DNA of 64,000 bases, taken from assembly GCF_029633825.1 (NCBI RefSeq), contig NZ_CP090640.1, positions 496,001 through 560,000 on the forward strand, given 5' to 3'. The position numbers and the translations under genes were made by a program. This document shows positions 47,045 through 57,638 of the stretch, piece after piece (the stretch's first letter is position 1; each line of letters opens with the position of its first letter). The stretch is from Burkholderia contaminans. GTDB lineage: Bacteria > Pseudomonadota > Gammaproteobacteria > Burkholderiales > Burkholderiaceae. The notes under the pieces were generated by a model, which saw nothing but the letters and a program-made list of their open reading frames with translations, did no database searches and was not told the origin of the DNA.

Positions 47045-47136
47045 TTGTCGCAGAAGCCGCTTCGCGCCGCTGCCGGCGCCCTCGCCGGCCAGCCTGCGCG
47101 CGGCGGCGTATTTATTACAGGATGAAAGCCCCCGCC

Positions 47137-47532
47137 ATGACCGATTCGACCCTCGAACTCCCGCAAAAGCAGCCCGCGCTGCGCGTCGTCCCGCAACCGC
47201 ACGACGCGAACGTCCACGGCGACGTGTTCGGCGGCTGGATCATGTCGCAGGTCGACATCGCCGGCTCGATCCCCGCGAGCCAGCGCGCGAACGGTCGCGT
47301 CGCGACGGTCGCGGTCAACTCGTTCGTGTTCAAGCAGCCGGTGTTCGTCGGCGATCTGCTGAGCTTCTACGCAACCATCACGCGCACCGGCAACACGTCG
47401 ATCACGGTCGACGTCGAGGTGTACGCACAGCGCATGCGCCTGATGGGCGAGATCGTGAAGGTCACCGAAGCGACGCTCACCTATGTCGCGACCGGCTCCG
47501 ACCGCAAGCCGCGGCAACTGCCGCCGCTCTGA
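47137..47532 (+). CDS. Acyl-CoA thioesterase (hotdog fold, YciA-like)
   Basis: A 131-residue hotdog-fold thioesterase that hydrolyses acyl-CoA to free acid and CoA. The segment DANVHGDVFGGWIMSQVDIAG carries the conserved catalytic Asn/His-Gly and Asp positions of the YciA/BFIT group, and VNSFVFKQPVFVGD follows. ATG 47137 is used; the in-frame ATG at 47122 adds MKAPA and is possible. Convergent with the nitrate-reductase-associated gene. Confidence 0.87.
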   Translation: MTDSTLELPQKQPALRVVPQPHDANVHGDVFGGWIMSQVDIAGSIPASQRANGRVATVAVNSFVFKQPVFVGDLLSFYATITRTGNTSITVDVEVYAQRMRLMGEIVKVTEATLTYVATGSDRKPRQLPPL

Positions 47533-47577
47533 CGGGCGAGCGCCGCGCGGCGGCGGTTCCCCCTGCCTTCGGCCGCT

Positions 47578-48060
47578 TCAGTGCGTGGCCGTCAGCCCGA
47601 ACTCACGCATCGCGGGCAGGAAATCGTGGTTCAGCTTCGGCTTGCGCGACAGCTTCACCAGCACGTAGCGCTGGAACGGTGCGAGACGCTGCCACTGCGC
47701 GAGCTCGGGCGCCGTCAGCCCGGCCAGCGCGCTCTGCTGCACGAGCGACTCCGGCACGATGTCGGTGGCGCGCCAGGCCGGCTGCTCGTCCGGCTGGAAC
47801 CACGATGGCTCCAGATCCGCGTGCGTGCGCAGCATTTCGAACAGCGCGTGATCGAAGTTGGGCTCGATCGCGGTGTCGTCGTCGGCCGGAAAGCGCGCGA
47901 GCAGCTTGCGGTCCTCGAGCGGCAGCAACTGCCACTGCTCCAGTGAAATCCGCAGACCGAAACGGTCGAGATTGAAACGCACGATCATCGGGATGTACGT
48001 GAAGTTTTCCGACGAATCGTGTTCGAAGGCGAATAGCAGTGGAGCGTCGCTGAGTCCCAT
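47578..48060 (-). CDS. Nitrate reductase-associated protein family member
   Basis: A 160-residue cytoplasmic protein. The pattern FAFEHDSSENFTYIPMIVRFN followed by LDRFGLRISLEQW matches the small conserved family found near nitrate reductase genes (TIGR02664-like, from memory). The role is unknown. AGGTAA lies 7 nt before ATG 48058-48060. The next gene, divergent, is fdhD, also a molybdo-enzyme factor, which supports a link to molybdenum-dependent reductases. Confidence 0.72.
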   Translation of the reverse strand: MGLSDAPLLFAFEHDSSENFTYIPMIVRFNLDRFGLRISLEQWQLLPLEDRKLLARFPADDDTAIEPNFDHALFEMLRTHADLEPSWFQPDEQPAWRATDIVPESLVQQSALAGLTAPELAQWQRLAPFQRYVLVKLSRKPKLNHDFLPAMREFGLTATH

Positions 48061-48181
48061 GATCGTTACCTGATGTGGCGGATACCGGCGCGGCCGGCTT
48101 GCCTGAGGTATTTTAGAACCTCTGCGCGCGGGCGGCGGACACGATTGCCGCCGCCCGCGTGCCGAATCAACGGGAGTGCTC

Positions 48182-49018
48182 GTGAATCCGACCGAATCCG
48201 GCGACTTGCGCGACGAACCGCGCGGCGCGATCGAATTGTCCGTGCGCCGCACGCGCGGCGGTGTCGTCGAAACTGCACACGACTACGTGGGCCAGGAATG
48301 GCCCGTCGCGCTCGTCTTCAACGGCATCTCGCATGCGGTGATGATGTGTACGCCGTGCGACCTCGAAGCGTTCGCGGTCGGTTTCGCGATCTCGGAAGGG
48401 ATCGTCGCACGCGGCAGCGACATCAAGGACATCGACGTGATCCTGCACGCCGACGCGCCGCTGCCGCATGCGGAAGTCCACCTGGAGGTCGTCCAGCAGG
48501 CGTTCGCCGCGCTGAAGGACCGGCGCCGCGCGCTCGCGGGGCGTACCGGCTGCGGCGTCTGCGGGATCGAAAGCATCGACCTGCTCGACCTCGCGCCCGA
48601 ACGCGTGCCCGATACGGGCTTTCTCGCACGCCTCGCACCCGACGCGCTGACACGCGCGGCGCAGGCGCTGCCGGTTCACCAGGCACTCACGCGGCTCACG
48701 GGCGGCCTGCATGCGGCCGCGTGGTGCGATGCAACAGGCGCGATCCGGATGGCGTTCGAGGACGTCGGCCGCCACAACGCACTCGACAAGCTGATCGGCT
48801 CGCTCGTGCTGTCGCGCGCCGACGCGACCGACGGCTTCGTGTTCCTGTCGAGCCGCGCGAGCTACGAGCTCGTGCGCAAGGCCGCACGGGTCGGCATCCC
48901 GCTGGTGGCGACGATCTCCGCGCCGTCGTCGCTCGCGATCGAGATCGCGAAAGCGGCCGGCTTGCGGCTCGTCAGCTTCTGCCGCGAAACCGGCCACGTC
49001 GACTACGGCACGGCCTGA
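48182..49018 (+). CDS. fdhD: Formate dehydrogenase accessory sulfurtransferase FdhD
   Basis: A 278-residue protein that passes sulfur from a cysteine desulfurase to the molybdenum cofactor of formate dehydrogenase. The working cysteines are Cys124 and Cys127 in RTGCGVCGIE. The conserved MAFEDVGRHNALDKLIG and SSRASYELVRKA segments bind the GDP-like cofactor. The GTG start at 48182 has GGGAG 5 nt upstream and is preferred over the GTG at 48176. No formate dehydrogenase gene is in the window. Confidence 0.94.
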   Translation: MNPTESGDLRDEPRGAIELSVRRTRGGVVETAHDYVGQEWPVALVFNGISHAVMMCTPCDLEAFAVGFAISEGIVARGSDIKDIDVILHADAPLPHAEVHLEVVQQAFAALKDRRRALAGRTGCGVCGIESIDLLDLAPERVPDTGFLARLAPDALTRAAQALPVHQALTRLTGGLHAAAWCDATGAIRMAFEDVGRHNALDKLIGSLVLSRADATDGFVFLSSRASYELVRKAARVGIPLVATISAPSSLAIEIAKAAGLRLVSFCRETGHVDYGTA

Positions 49019-49076
49019 TCGCGATCGCGGGCGCGCGCCGGCAGTCCGCCGCGGCGCGCCCCGCTCCGTCAGACCG

Positions 49077-49844
49077 TCAGTCGAACTGACGGAAATCCGG
49101 CTTGCGCTTCTCGAAGAACGCCGTCATCGCCTCGCGCGCTTCCGGCGCGCGCAGCATCGTGGCGAAGTGGCCCGCTTCCTCGGCCATCCGCGCCTGCACC
49201 GCCACGCCGCCCGTATCCTTCAGCAGCGCCTTCGTCACACGCAGCGATGCCGCCGGCAGCGCCGCGAGCTTTGCCGCCTGCTTCGCCGCGAACGCGTCGA
49301 GCTCGGCCGCCGGCAGCACGCGGTTGACGATACCGATCCGGTGCGCTTCCAGCGCGTCGAACGCTTCGCCGAGCAGCAGCTTCTCGGCCGCGACCTGATG
49401 GCCGGCCAGACGCGGCAGCAGCACGCTCGACGCGGCTTCCGGGCACAGCCCGAGCTGCGTGAACGGCAGCGAGAACGTCGCGGTGTCGGCCGCGTAGACC
49501 AGATCGCAGTGCAGCAGCATCGTCACGCCGACGCCGATCGCCAGGCCCGGCACCGCGGCCACGATCGGCTTGCTCGCGCTGCTGATCCGCGCGAGAAACT
49601 GGAACACCGGGGCGGTGTCGTCCTTCGGCGGCGACTTCAGGAAATCCTCGAGATCGTTCCCTGAGGTGAAGTTGCCGTCGCCACCGCGCAGCAGGATCAC
49701 GCGAACCGCCTTGTCTTCCTGCGCTTCGGCGAGTGCGTCGGCCATCGTCTGGTACATCGCCGCCGTCAGCGCGTTCTTCTTCGCCGGGCGCGCGATCGTG
49801 ATCGTCACCACGCCATCGGCGCGTTCCACTTGAATTTCGGCCAC
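49077..49844 (-). CDS. Enoyl-CoA hydratase/isomerase
   Basis: A 255-residue crotonase-fold enzyme of fatty acid beta-oxidation. The oxyanion-hole segments are SGNDLEDF (about 61-68) and PGLAIGVGVTML (about 99-110), followed by GLCPEAASSVLLPRL, resembling delta3-delta2-enoyl-CoA isomerases (PaaG/ECI group). The GTG start at 49842-49844 has AAGGAGA just upstream; the open frame before it is not used. Last gene of the tetR-acd-fadN-fadA-ech series, 92 bp after the thiolase. Confidence 0.87.
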   Translation of the reverse strand: MAEIQVERADGVVTITIARPAKKNALTAAMYQTMADALAEAQEDKAVRVILLRGGDGNFTSGNDLEDFLKSPPKDDTAPVFQFLARISSASKPIVAAVPGLAIGVGVTMLLHCDLVYAADTATFSLPFTQLGLCPEAASSVLLPRLAGHQVAAEKLLLGEAFDALEAHRIGIVNRVLPAAELDAFAAKQAAKLAALPAASLRVTKALLKDTGGVAVQARMAEEAGHFATMLRAPEAREAMTAFFEKRKPDFRQFD

Positions 49845-49936
49845 AACCGTCTCCTTTGACTTTCCTCTATCGGAATGAAAAAACGGTGCGCGAGCTCGTG
49901 GCCCGCGCACCGTCGCAGCTTGTCGTCGTGCTCCGC

Positions 49937-51136
<1,200 letters not shown>

Positions 51137-51163
51137 TTGAGACTCCTTGCCTTATCCGCTCGC

Positions 51164-53599
51164 TCAGTTACGCACCGGCTTGCCGGTCTGCAACATGCCC
51201 ATGATCCGTTCCTGCGTCTTCTGCGTGCCGAGCAGCTCGACGAACGCACGGCGCTCCAGCGCGAGCAGCCACTGCTCGTCGACCAGGCTGCCGGCTTCGA
51301 CGTCGCCGCCGCACACGGCTTCGGCGATGCGGCTCGCGATCAGGTAGTCGTGGTCGCTGATGAAGCGGCCGTCACGCATGTTGACGAGCGATGCCTTGAT
51401 CGTCGCGATCGCCGAGCGGCCTGCCACCGGCACGTCCTTCGCGCGCAGCGGTGCACGGTAGCCGGTTGCGGCCAGCGCGCGCGCTTCCTTCTTCGCGGTG
51501 TCGAGCAGTTCGAACACGTTGAAGATGATCGTGTCGGAAGGTTTCACGTAACCCATCGCACGGGCATCGTGCGCGGACGCCGACACCTTCGCCATCGCCG
51601 CGTTCTCAAACGACTTCGTGACGAACTTCAGGATGTCGGTGGTCGCGTTCGCGGCCGTTGCGGCATCCGCTGCGCGCAGCGCCGCTTCCTTCAGGCCGCC
51701 GCCCGCCGGCACGAGGCCGACACCCACTTCGACGAGACCGATGTAGCTCTCGACGTGCACGACGCGCTTCGCGCTGTGCAGCATCAGCTCGCACCCGCCG
51801 CCGAGCGCGATGCCCGACACGGCTGCGACGACCGGCACGTTCGCGTACTTCACGCGCAGCATGCCTTCCTGGAACTTCTTCACGAACGGCTCGATACCCT
51901 TCGCGCCGCCCATCATGAACGCGGGCATCGCCTCTTCGAGGTTCGCGCCGGCCGAGAACGGGCCGCCCGGCGTGCCGAGCTTCAGCGACGTCGGCTGCCA
52001 GATCACCACGGCCTTGTAGTCCTTCTCCGCGAGTTCGATGGCCTGCACGAGGCCGTCGATCACGCTCGGTCCGATCGTGTTCATCTTCGACTTGAACGAC
52101 ACGATCACGACGTCGTCTTCACCCGCACGGTCGTCGACCCACGCACGCACCGCGTCGGTCTCGAACAGCGTCTTGCCGTACGTCTTCGGATCGGCACCCG
52201 CTTCGCCGAGCAGCGGCGCGCGGAACACCTGCTTGTCGTAGACCGCGAGGTCCGAACGCGGCACGAAGCGCTTCGCTGCCGGCGCCCACGAGCCTTCGGC
52301 CGTGTGCACGCCGCCCTTTTCCGCAACCGCGCCTTCGAGCACCCACGACGGCAGCGGCACGTTCGCGAGCGCCTTGCCGGCCGCGATGTCTTCCTGCACC
52401 CACTCGGCGACCTGCTTCCAGCCGGCAGCCTGCCAGCCTTCGAACGGGCCTTCGTTCCAGCCGAAGCCCCAGCGGATCGCGAGGTCGACGTCGCGCGCGT
52501 TGTCGGCGATCGATTCGAGATGCACGCCGATGTAGTGGAACACGTCGCGGAAGATCGACCACAGGAACTGCGCGTGCGGATGGTCCGTTTCACGCAGCAG
52601 CTTCAGGCGTTCCGCCGGCGGACGCTTCAGGATGCGACCGACGGTTTCGTCCGCCTTCGCGCCCGAATCCACGTAGGTGCCCGTCTTCGCGTCGAGCACC
52701 TTGATCGCCTTGCCTTCCTTCTTGTAGAAACCACCGCCCGTCTTCTGGCCGAGCGCGCCCTGCTTCACCAGTTCGGCGAGCACGGCAGGCGTCTGGTAGA
52801 CCGGGAAGAACGGATCGTCGGCGAGGTTGTCCTGCATCGTCTTGATCACGTGCGCCATCGTGTCGAGGCCGACCACGTCCGCGGTGCGGAACGTCGCCGA
52901 CTTCGCGCGGCCGAGGCGGCTGCCCGTCAGGTCGTCGACTTCGTCGAAGCGCAGGCCGAACTTCGCGGCCTCGGTGATCACCGCGAGGATCGAGAAGATG
53001 CCGACGCGGTTCGCGATGAAGTTCGGCGTATCCTTCGCGCGCACGACGCCCTTGCCGACGATGCTCGTCAGGAACGTCTCGAGCTGGTCGAGGATCTCCG
53101 GACGCGTATGCGCGGTCGGGATCAGCTCGACGAGGTGCATGTAGCGCGGCGGGTTGAAGAAGTGCACGCCGCAGAAGCGCGACTTCAGCTCGTCCGAGAA
53201 ACCTTCGGACAGCTTCGTGATCGACAGGCCCGACGTGTTGGTCGCGAAGATCGCGTTCGGTGCGATGTGCGGTGCGACCTTCTTGTACAGGTCGTGCTTC
53301 CAGTCCATCCGCTCGGCGATCGCCTCGATCACGACGTCGCACTCGGCGAGTTTCGCGATGTCGTCTTCGTAGTTCGCTGCTTCGAGGTACTTTGCGTCGT
53401 CCTTCACGCCGAACGGTGCGGGCGACAGCTTCTTCAGGTTCTCGATCGCCTTCAGCGCGATCGCGTTTTTCGGGCCTTCCTTGGCCGGCAGGTCGAACAA
53501 CAGCACCGGCACGCGTGCGTTGATGAGGTGCGCGGCGATCTGCGCGCCCATCACGCCGGCGCCCAGCACGGCGACCTTGCGAATCAGGAAATTGCTCAC
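51164..53599 (-). CDS. 3-hydroxyacyl-CoA dehydrogenase/enoyl-CoA hydratase, FadN-type domain order
   Basis: An 811-residue bifunctional beta-oxidation enzyme. The NAD-binding motif GAGVMG (13-18) opens the 3-hydroxyacyl-CoA dehydrogenase part, which covers the first half with its C-terminal dimerisation domain. The crotonase-type enoyl-CoA hydratase part follows at about 510-700 (GPFSAGANLEEA, SGIALGGGCELMLH, VGVGLVPAGGGLKE). This order is the reverse of E. coli FadB and matches Bacillus FadN. GTG start at 53597-53599 with GGAG 8 nt upstream. Located between the acyl-CoA dehydrogenase and thiolase genes. Confidence 0.92.
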   Translation of the reverse strand: MSNFLIRKVAVLGAGVMGAQIAAHLINARVPVLLFDLPAKEGPKNAIALKAIENLKKLSPAPFGVKDDAKYLEAANYEDDIAKLAECDVVIEAIAERMDWKHDLYKKVAPHIAPNAIFATNTSGLSITKLSEGFSDELKSRFCGVHFFNPPRYMHLVELIPTAHTRPEILDQLETFLTSIVGKGVVRAKDTPNFIANRVGIFSILAVITEAAKFGLRFDEVDDLTGSRLGRAKSATFRTADVVGLDTMAHVIKTMQDNLADDPFFPVYQTPAVLAELVKQGALGQKTGGGFYKKEGKAIKVLDAKTGTYVDSGAKADETVGRILKRPPAERLKLLRETDHPHAQFLWSIFRDVFHYIGVHLESIADNARDVDLAIRWGFGWNEGPFEGWQAAGWKQVAEWVQEDIAAGKALANVPLPSWVLEGAVAEKGGVHTAEGSWAPAAKRFVPRSDLAVYDKQVFRAPLLGEAGADPKTYGKTLFETDAVRAWVDDRAGEDDVVIVSFKSKMNTIGPSVIDGLVQAIELAEKDYKAVVIWQPTSLKLGTPGGPFSAGANLEEAMPAFMMGGAKGIEPFVKKFQEGMLRVKYANVPVVAAVSGIALGGGCELMLHSAKRVVHVESYIGLVEVGVGLVPAGGGLKEAALRAADAATAANATTDILKFVTKSFENAAMAKVSASAHDARAMGYVKPSDTIIFNVFELLDTAKKEARALAATGYRAPLRAKDVPVAGRSAIATIKASLVNMRDGRFISDHDYLIASRIAEAVCGGDVEAGSLVDEQWLLALERRAFVELLGTQKTQERIMGMLQTGKPVRN

Positions 53600-53717
53600 G
53601 GGATGTCTCCGGATAGTGTCGTGCAGCGCGGAATGTGAGGGCTGCACGGCGAAGTGAGTACCAGGAACCGTTGCGTTCGGGCGGCGCGGCACGCGGCGCG
53701 CCCCGCCCGGACTCGCG

Positions 53718-55505
53718 TCAGAACAGCGATTCGTCGACTTCCATCAGCGTCTTCGAGCCGGCGCGTGCGGCGCGGATCGTCGATGCCGTCTCGGGCAGCA
53801 GGCGCGCGAAGTAGAAACGCGCCGTCGCGAGCTTCGACTTGTAGAACGGATCGCCCGACGCTTCCTTGTCGAGTGCGAGGCGCGCCATGCGCGCCCAGAA
53901 GTACGAGAACACCAGGTGGCCGACGGTGCGCAGGTACGGCACGGCGGCAGCGCCGACTTCGTCCGGGTTCTGCATCGCCTTCATGCCGATTTCCATCGTC
54001 AGCTTCTGCACCTTGTCGCCGATGTCGGCGAGCGGGTTGATGAACTCGGCCATTTCCGGCTTCACGCCTTCGGCTTCCGCGAATTCGGTGACGAGCTTGC
54101 CGAACTTCTTCAGCTTCGCGCCCATGTCGCCGAGCACCTTGCGGCCCAGCAGGTCGAGCGACTGGATCGAGTTCGTGCCTTCGTAGATCATGTTGATCCG
54201 CGCGTCGCGCACGTACTGCTCCATGCCCCACTCGGAGATGAAGCCGTGGCCGCCGTAGATCTGCATCGCGTGGTTGGTCGACTCGAACGCGTTGTCGGTC
54301 AGGAACGCCTTGATGATCGGCGTGAGCAGCGCGACGAGGTCGGCCGCTTCCTTGCGCACCGCTTCGTCAGCGTGCGACAGTTCCTTGTCGATCTGCAGCG
54401 CGGACCAGTACGTGAATGCGCGCGCGCCTTCGGCGTAGGCCTTCTGCGTGAGCAGCATGCGGCGCACGTCCGGGTGCACGATGATCGGGTCGGCCGGCTT
54501 GTCCGGTGCCTTCGGGCCCGTCAGCGAGCGCATCTGCAGGCGCTCCTTCGCATACGTGAGCGAATTCTGGTACGCGACTTCCGTGAGGCCGAGGCCCTGC
54601 ATGCCAACGCCGAGGCGCGCGGCATTCATCATCACGAACATCGCGTTCAAGCCCTTGTTCGGCTCGCCGACCATCCAGCCCTTCGCGCCGTCGAGGTTCA
54701 TCACGCACGTCGAGTTGCCGTGGATGCCCATCTTGTGCTCGATCGAGCCGCACTTGATGCCGTTGCGCTCGCCCGGCTCGCCTGCTGCGTCCGGAATGAA
54801 CTTCGGCACGATGAACAGCGAGATCCCCTTGGTGCCCTGCGGCGCTTCCGGCAGGCGCGCGAGCACGAGGTGGACGATGTTCTTCGACATGTCGTGCTCG
54901 CCGCTCGAGATGAAGATCTTCGTGCCGCTGATCGAGTACGAGCCGTCGCCGTTCGGTTCGGCCTTGGTGCGCAGGATGCCGAGGTCGGTGCCGCAATGCG
55001 GCTCGGTCAGGCACATCGTGCCCGTCCATTCGCCCGACACGAGCTTCGGCAGGTATTGCTGCTGCAGTTCCGGCGCGCCGTGCGCGTGCAGGCATTCGTA
55101 GGCGCCGTGCGACAGGCCCGGATACATCGTCCAGGCCTGGTTCGCCGAGTTCAGCATTTCGTAGAGCGCGTTGTTCACGAACGCGGGCAGGCCCTGGCCG
55201 CCGTAGTCCGGATCGCAGCCGAGTGCCGGCCAGCCGGCCTCGACGTACTGCTGGTAGGCTTCCTTGAAGCCGGTCGGGGTCTTCACGACGCCGTCGCCTT
55301 CATACGTGCAGCCTTCGCGATCGCCGACCTGGTTCAGCGGGAACAGTACCTCGGAGCAGAACTTGCCCGCTTCCTCGAGGACCTGGTTGATCGTGTCGGC
55401 GTCGAGGTCCGCATGCTTGGGCATTTGCTTGACTTCGGCTTCGACGTTCAGAAGCTCGTGCAACACGAATTGCATGTCGCGCAGCGGCGCGGCGTACTGT
55501 CCCAT
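53718..55505 (-). CDS. Acyl-CoA dehydrogenase (FadE-like, long form)
   Basis: A 595-residue FAD enzyme for the first step of beta-oxidation. The FAD/substrate part has MCLTEPHCGTDLGILRTKA (about 165-183) and the late MIYEGTNSIQSLDLLGRK with the expected catalytic Glu. An extra C-terminal domain of about 130 residues (DUF1974-like region) is typical of this class. ATG 55503-55505 has GGAG AGAGTC upstream; the in-frame ATG at 55517 is less well placed. Between tetR and the FadN-like gene on the same strand. Confidence 0.92.
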   Translation of the reverse strand: MGQYAAPLRDMQFVLHELLNVEAEVKQMPKHADLDADTINQVLEEAGKFCSEVLFPLNQVGDREGCTYEGDGVVKTPTGFKEAYQQYVEAGWPALGCDPDYGGQGLPAFVNNALYEMLNSANQAWTMYPGLSHGAYECLHAHGAPELQQQYLPKLVSGEWTGTMCLTEPHCGTDLGILRTKAEPNGDGSYSISGTKIFISSGEHDMSKNIVHLVLARLPEAPQGTKGISLFIVPKFIPDAAGEPGERNGIKCGSIEHKMGIHGNSTCVMNLDGAKGWMVGEPNKGLNAMFVMMNAARLGVGMQGLGLTEVAYQNSLTYAKERLQMRSLTGPKAPDKPADPIIVHPDVRRMLLTQKAYAEGARAFTYWSALQIDKELSHADEAVRKEAADLVALLTPIIKAFLTDNAFESTNHAMQIYGGHGFISEWGMEQYVRDARINMIYEGTNSIQSLDLLGRKVLGDMGAKLKKFGKLVTEFAEAEGVKPEMAEFINPLADIGDKVQKLTMEIGMKAMQNPDEVGAAAVPYLRTVGHLVFSYFWARMARLALDKEASGDPFYKSKLATARFYFARLLPETASTIRAARAGSKTLMEVDESLF

Positions 55506-55563
55506 GACTCTCTCCAAAGGTGGGCAAAACGGCTCGAGCTCCTGGCGGGCGGATCACGCGCCG

Positions 55564-56163
55564 CTAACGGCTCTCGCTCTGATACGAAACAATCGTCTTT
55601 TCCAGCGCGGCCCACGTGAGGCGCACGGCGTCCGGCGAATGCAGGAAGCGTGCGTCGTGATGCAGGCCGAGCGTGAAGCTGTACAACTCGAAGAGCATCA
55701 GGTCCGGATCCGTATCCGCACGCAGATGGCCTTCTTCCTTCGCCTGCGAAATGGCACGCAGCATCGCGGCACGCCAGGCCGTCACGCTTGCGATCAACTG
55801 CTCGCGCACGGGGCTGTCAGGCCGGTCGTCGTACTCGACCGCACCGCTGATGTAGATGCATCCGGTCGTCACCTCCTGGATGCGCTTCTCCGTCCAGCGG
55901 GCCAGCATCGCCCGAAGGCGCGGCAAGCCTCGCGGCTCGCGCAGGCTCGGAAAGAACACCTCGTTTTCGAAACGATGGTGATACTCGCGGACGACCTCGA
56001 CCTGCAGGTCTTCACGCGATCCGAAGTGCGCGAACACACCGCTCTTGCTCATCTGCATGCGCTCGGCCAGCAGGCCGATCGTCAGCCCCTCCAGCCCGTC
56101 ACGGCTGGCGAGGTCCAAAGCAGCTTCAAGTATCGCGGCACGCGTCTGTTCGCCTTTTCGCAT
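55564..56163 (-). CDS. TetR-family regulator of the beta-oxidation operon
   Basis: A 199-residue TetR/AcrR-type repressor. The HTH spans about residues 7-54 (TRAAILEAALDLASRDGLEG then MSKSGVFAHFGSREDLQ). The C-terminal domain (TetR_C_33-like) probably binds an acyl-CoA. It is the first gene of a run of five minus-strand genes for fatty acid oxidation, 58 bp before the acyl-CoA dehydrogenase. A perfect inverted repeat lies 25 bp upstream of its start, suggesting it represses itself and the operon. Confidence 0.88.
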   Translation of the reverse strand: MRKGEQTRAAILEAALDLASRDGLEGLTIGLLAERMQMSKSGVFAHFGSREDLQVEVVREYHHRFENEVFFPSLREPRGLPRLRAMLARWTEKRIQEVTTGCIYISGAVEYDDRPDSPVREQLIASVTAWRAAMLRAISQAKEEGHLRADTDPDLMLFELYSFTLGLHHDARFLHSPDAVRLTWAALEKTIVSYQSESR

Positions 56164-56187
56164 AGCTATTTCTGTAACCGTTCGGGG

Positions 56188-56205
56188 GTTCGAATAAAAT
56201 CGAAC
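56188..56205. promoter_or_regulatory. Candidate TetR operator GTTCGA-ATAAAA-TCGAAC
   Basis: A perfect 6+6 inverted repeat with a 6-bp AT spacer. It lies 25 bp before the TetR start, and the wider CCGTTCG...CGAACGG arms (56179-56207) are also inverted. The rest of the 56164-56363 gap has no gene. Confidence 0.6.
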
Positions 56206-56363
56206 GGCCGTACTATTATTGAGTGCGGCCGCTCGCGAAACAAGGAAATTATTAGAAACCGGTGTCTAACCGAGCCGCTATTTTGCGCGATTCCGGCGGG
56301 ACCGGAGCGGCTTTTCCGCACGAACGTGCGGACAGATTTTTTGAAGCGAACACTTAGTCTTCG

Positions 56364-57638
56364 TCAGTCGTAACCACCGACCGTCAGCGCCTTCATCACG
56401 AGGCGATACGCCGTGTAGGCGAGCCAGTTCAGCATGCGCTCGATGCGCGGGCGCGCAGCGAACCGGGCGGGGTCGATTTCCCGGCCGTCGGCAAACGCGG
56501 CCGCGATCGCGTCGCGCAGTTCGTTCGTGACAGCATCGTAGCGTACCAGCACGACATTCGCCTCATTGTTCAACATCAGGCTCAGTGCGTCCAGGTTCGA
56601 CGAACCGACCGTCGCCCAGTTGTCGTCGATCACGGCCACCTTGCCGTGCAGCATCGTCTTGTCGTATTCGGCCACACGCACGCCCGCGCGCAGCAGCGCG
56701 TGATAGAGGAACGGCACGGCCGTATCGAGGGCTGCGAATTCCTTGCGGCCGATCAGGATCCGCACGTCGACGCCGCGTCGCGCGGCGCCCGTCAGCGCAC
56801 GGCGCAGCTTGCGCCCCGGCATGAAATACGGATTGGCGAGGAGGATCCGCTGGCGCGCCTGGCCGATCGCCGCGAGATACGCCTTCTCGATCGCGCGGCG
56901 GTTCACGACGTTGTCGCGCGCGACGAACGCGACGCTCGGCTCCGTCACGACCCGCAGCGCGCCGGCCTTGACCCACCGGTGGCTGCGCATCCAGCGCCGG
57001 AACATGTCGGGAAATGCTTCGCCGCCATGCAGCCCGGCCGCGTATTGCGCATACGGCTTGTGGCCGAACCTGATCCGGTGCCACTGCAGTTCGAACGCGG
57101 CACGCACGTCGGATACTGCCGGCCCCGCCATCTCGACGGCAAAATCCCAGCGCGGAAACGGCAGCTTGGCGCCGCCCTGCGCATAGTCGTCGATGATGTT
57201 GATGCCGCCGCAGAACGCGACTGCATGATCGATCACCGCGAGCTTGCGATGCGTGCGCGAAAAGCCGAAGCGGCCGAACAGGAATCGGTTGTAGATGCAG
57301 TGCTCGACGCCGGCTGCCACCCACGTATCGAACAACGGCAGGCGCGCCGTGCCGATGCCGTCGGTGATCACGCGCACACGCACGCCGCGCTGCGCCGCGC
57401 GGATCAGCGCGTCCGACACCGGCCGGCCGGCCGCGTCGTCGCAGAAGATGTAGGTTTCGAGCATCACCTGCTCGCGGGCGGCATCGATCCGCTCGATCAG
57501 CACCCGGAAGAACTCGCCGCCGCCTTCGCACAACCGCACGGTATTGCCCGACGTGAAGGCGAGCCGCGACGCGGAACCGCGTTCCTGCAGGAACATCTGC
57601 CGCAATTGCGCGAAGCGCTTGCGGGCTTCCGCCGTCAT
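56364..57638 (-). CDS. clsB: Cardiolipin synthase B-type phospholipase D
   Basis: A 424-residue phospholipase D-superfamily enzyme. Two HKD motifs are visible: HRKLAVID with GG and HGKVAVIDD with GSSNLD. This pair and the NLDALSLMLNNEANVV end identify ClsB-type cardiolipin synthases, which join phosphatidylglycerol-type lipids in the inner membrane. No long N-terminal membrane helix, as in ClsB. Its ATG overlaps the stop of nudB by ATGA, suggesting translational coupling. Confidence 0.9.
   Translation of the reverse strand: MTAEARKRFAQLRQMFLQERGSASRLAFTSGNTVRLCEGGGEFFRVLIERIDAAREQVMLETYIFCDDAAGRPVSDALIRAAQRGVRVRVITDGIGTARLPLFDTWVAAGVEHCIYNRFLFGRFGFSRTHRKLAVIDHAVAFCGGINIIDDYAQGGAKLPFPRWDFAVEMAGPAVSDVRAAFELQWHRIRFGHKPYAQYAAGLHGGEAFPDMFRRWMRSHRWVKAGALRVVTEPSVAFVARDNVVNRRAIEKAYLAAIGQARQRILLANPYFMPGRKLRRALTGAARRGVDVRILIGRKEFAALDTAVPFLYHALLRAGVRVAEYDKTMLHGKVAVIDDNWATVGSSNLDALSLMLNNEANVVLVRYDAVTNELRDAIAAAFADGREIDPARFAARPRIERMLNWLAYTAYRLVMKALTVGGYD

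Noticed and set aside
49029..49061. Hairpin between fdhD and the enoyl-CoA hydratase gene as a terminator
   Set aside because: Only eight outer pairs with a large GC-rich interior and no T-run on either strand; not strong enough to call.
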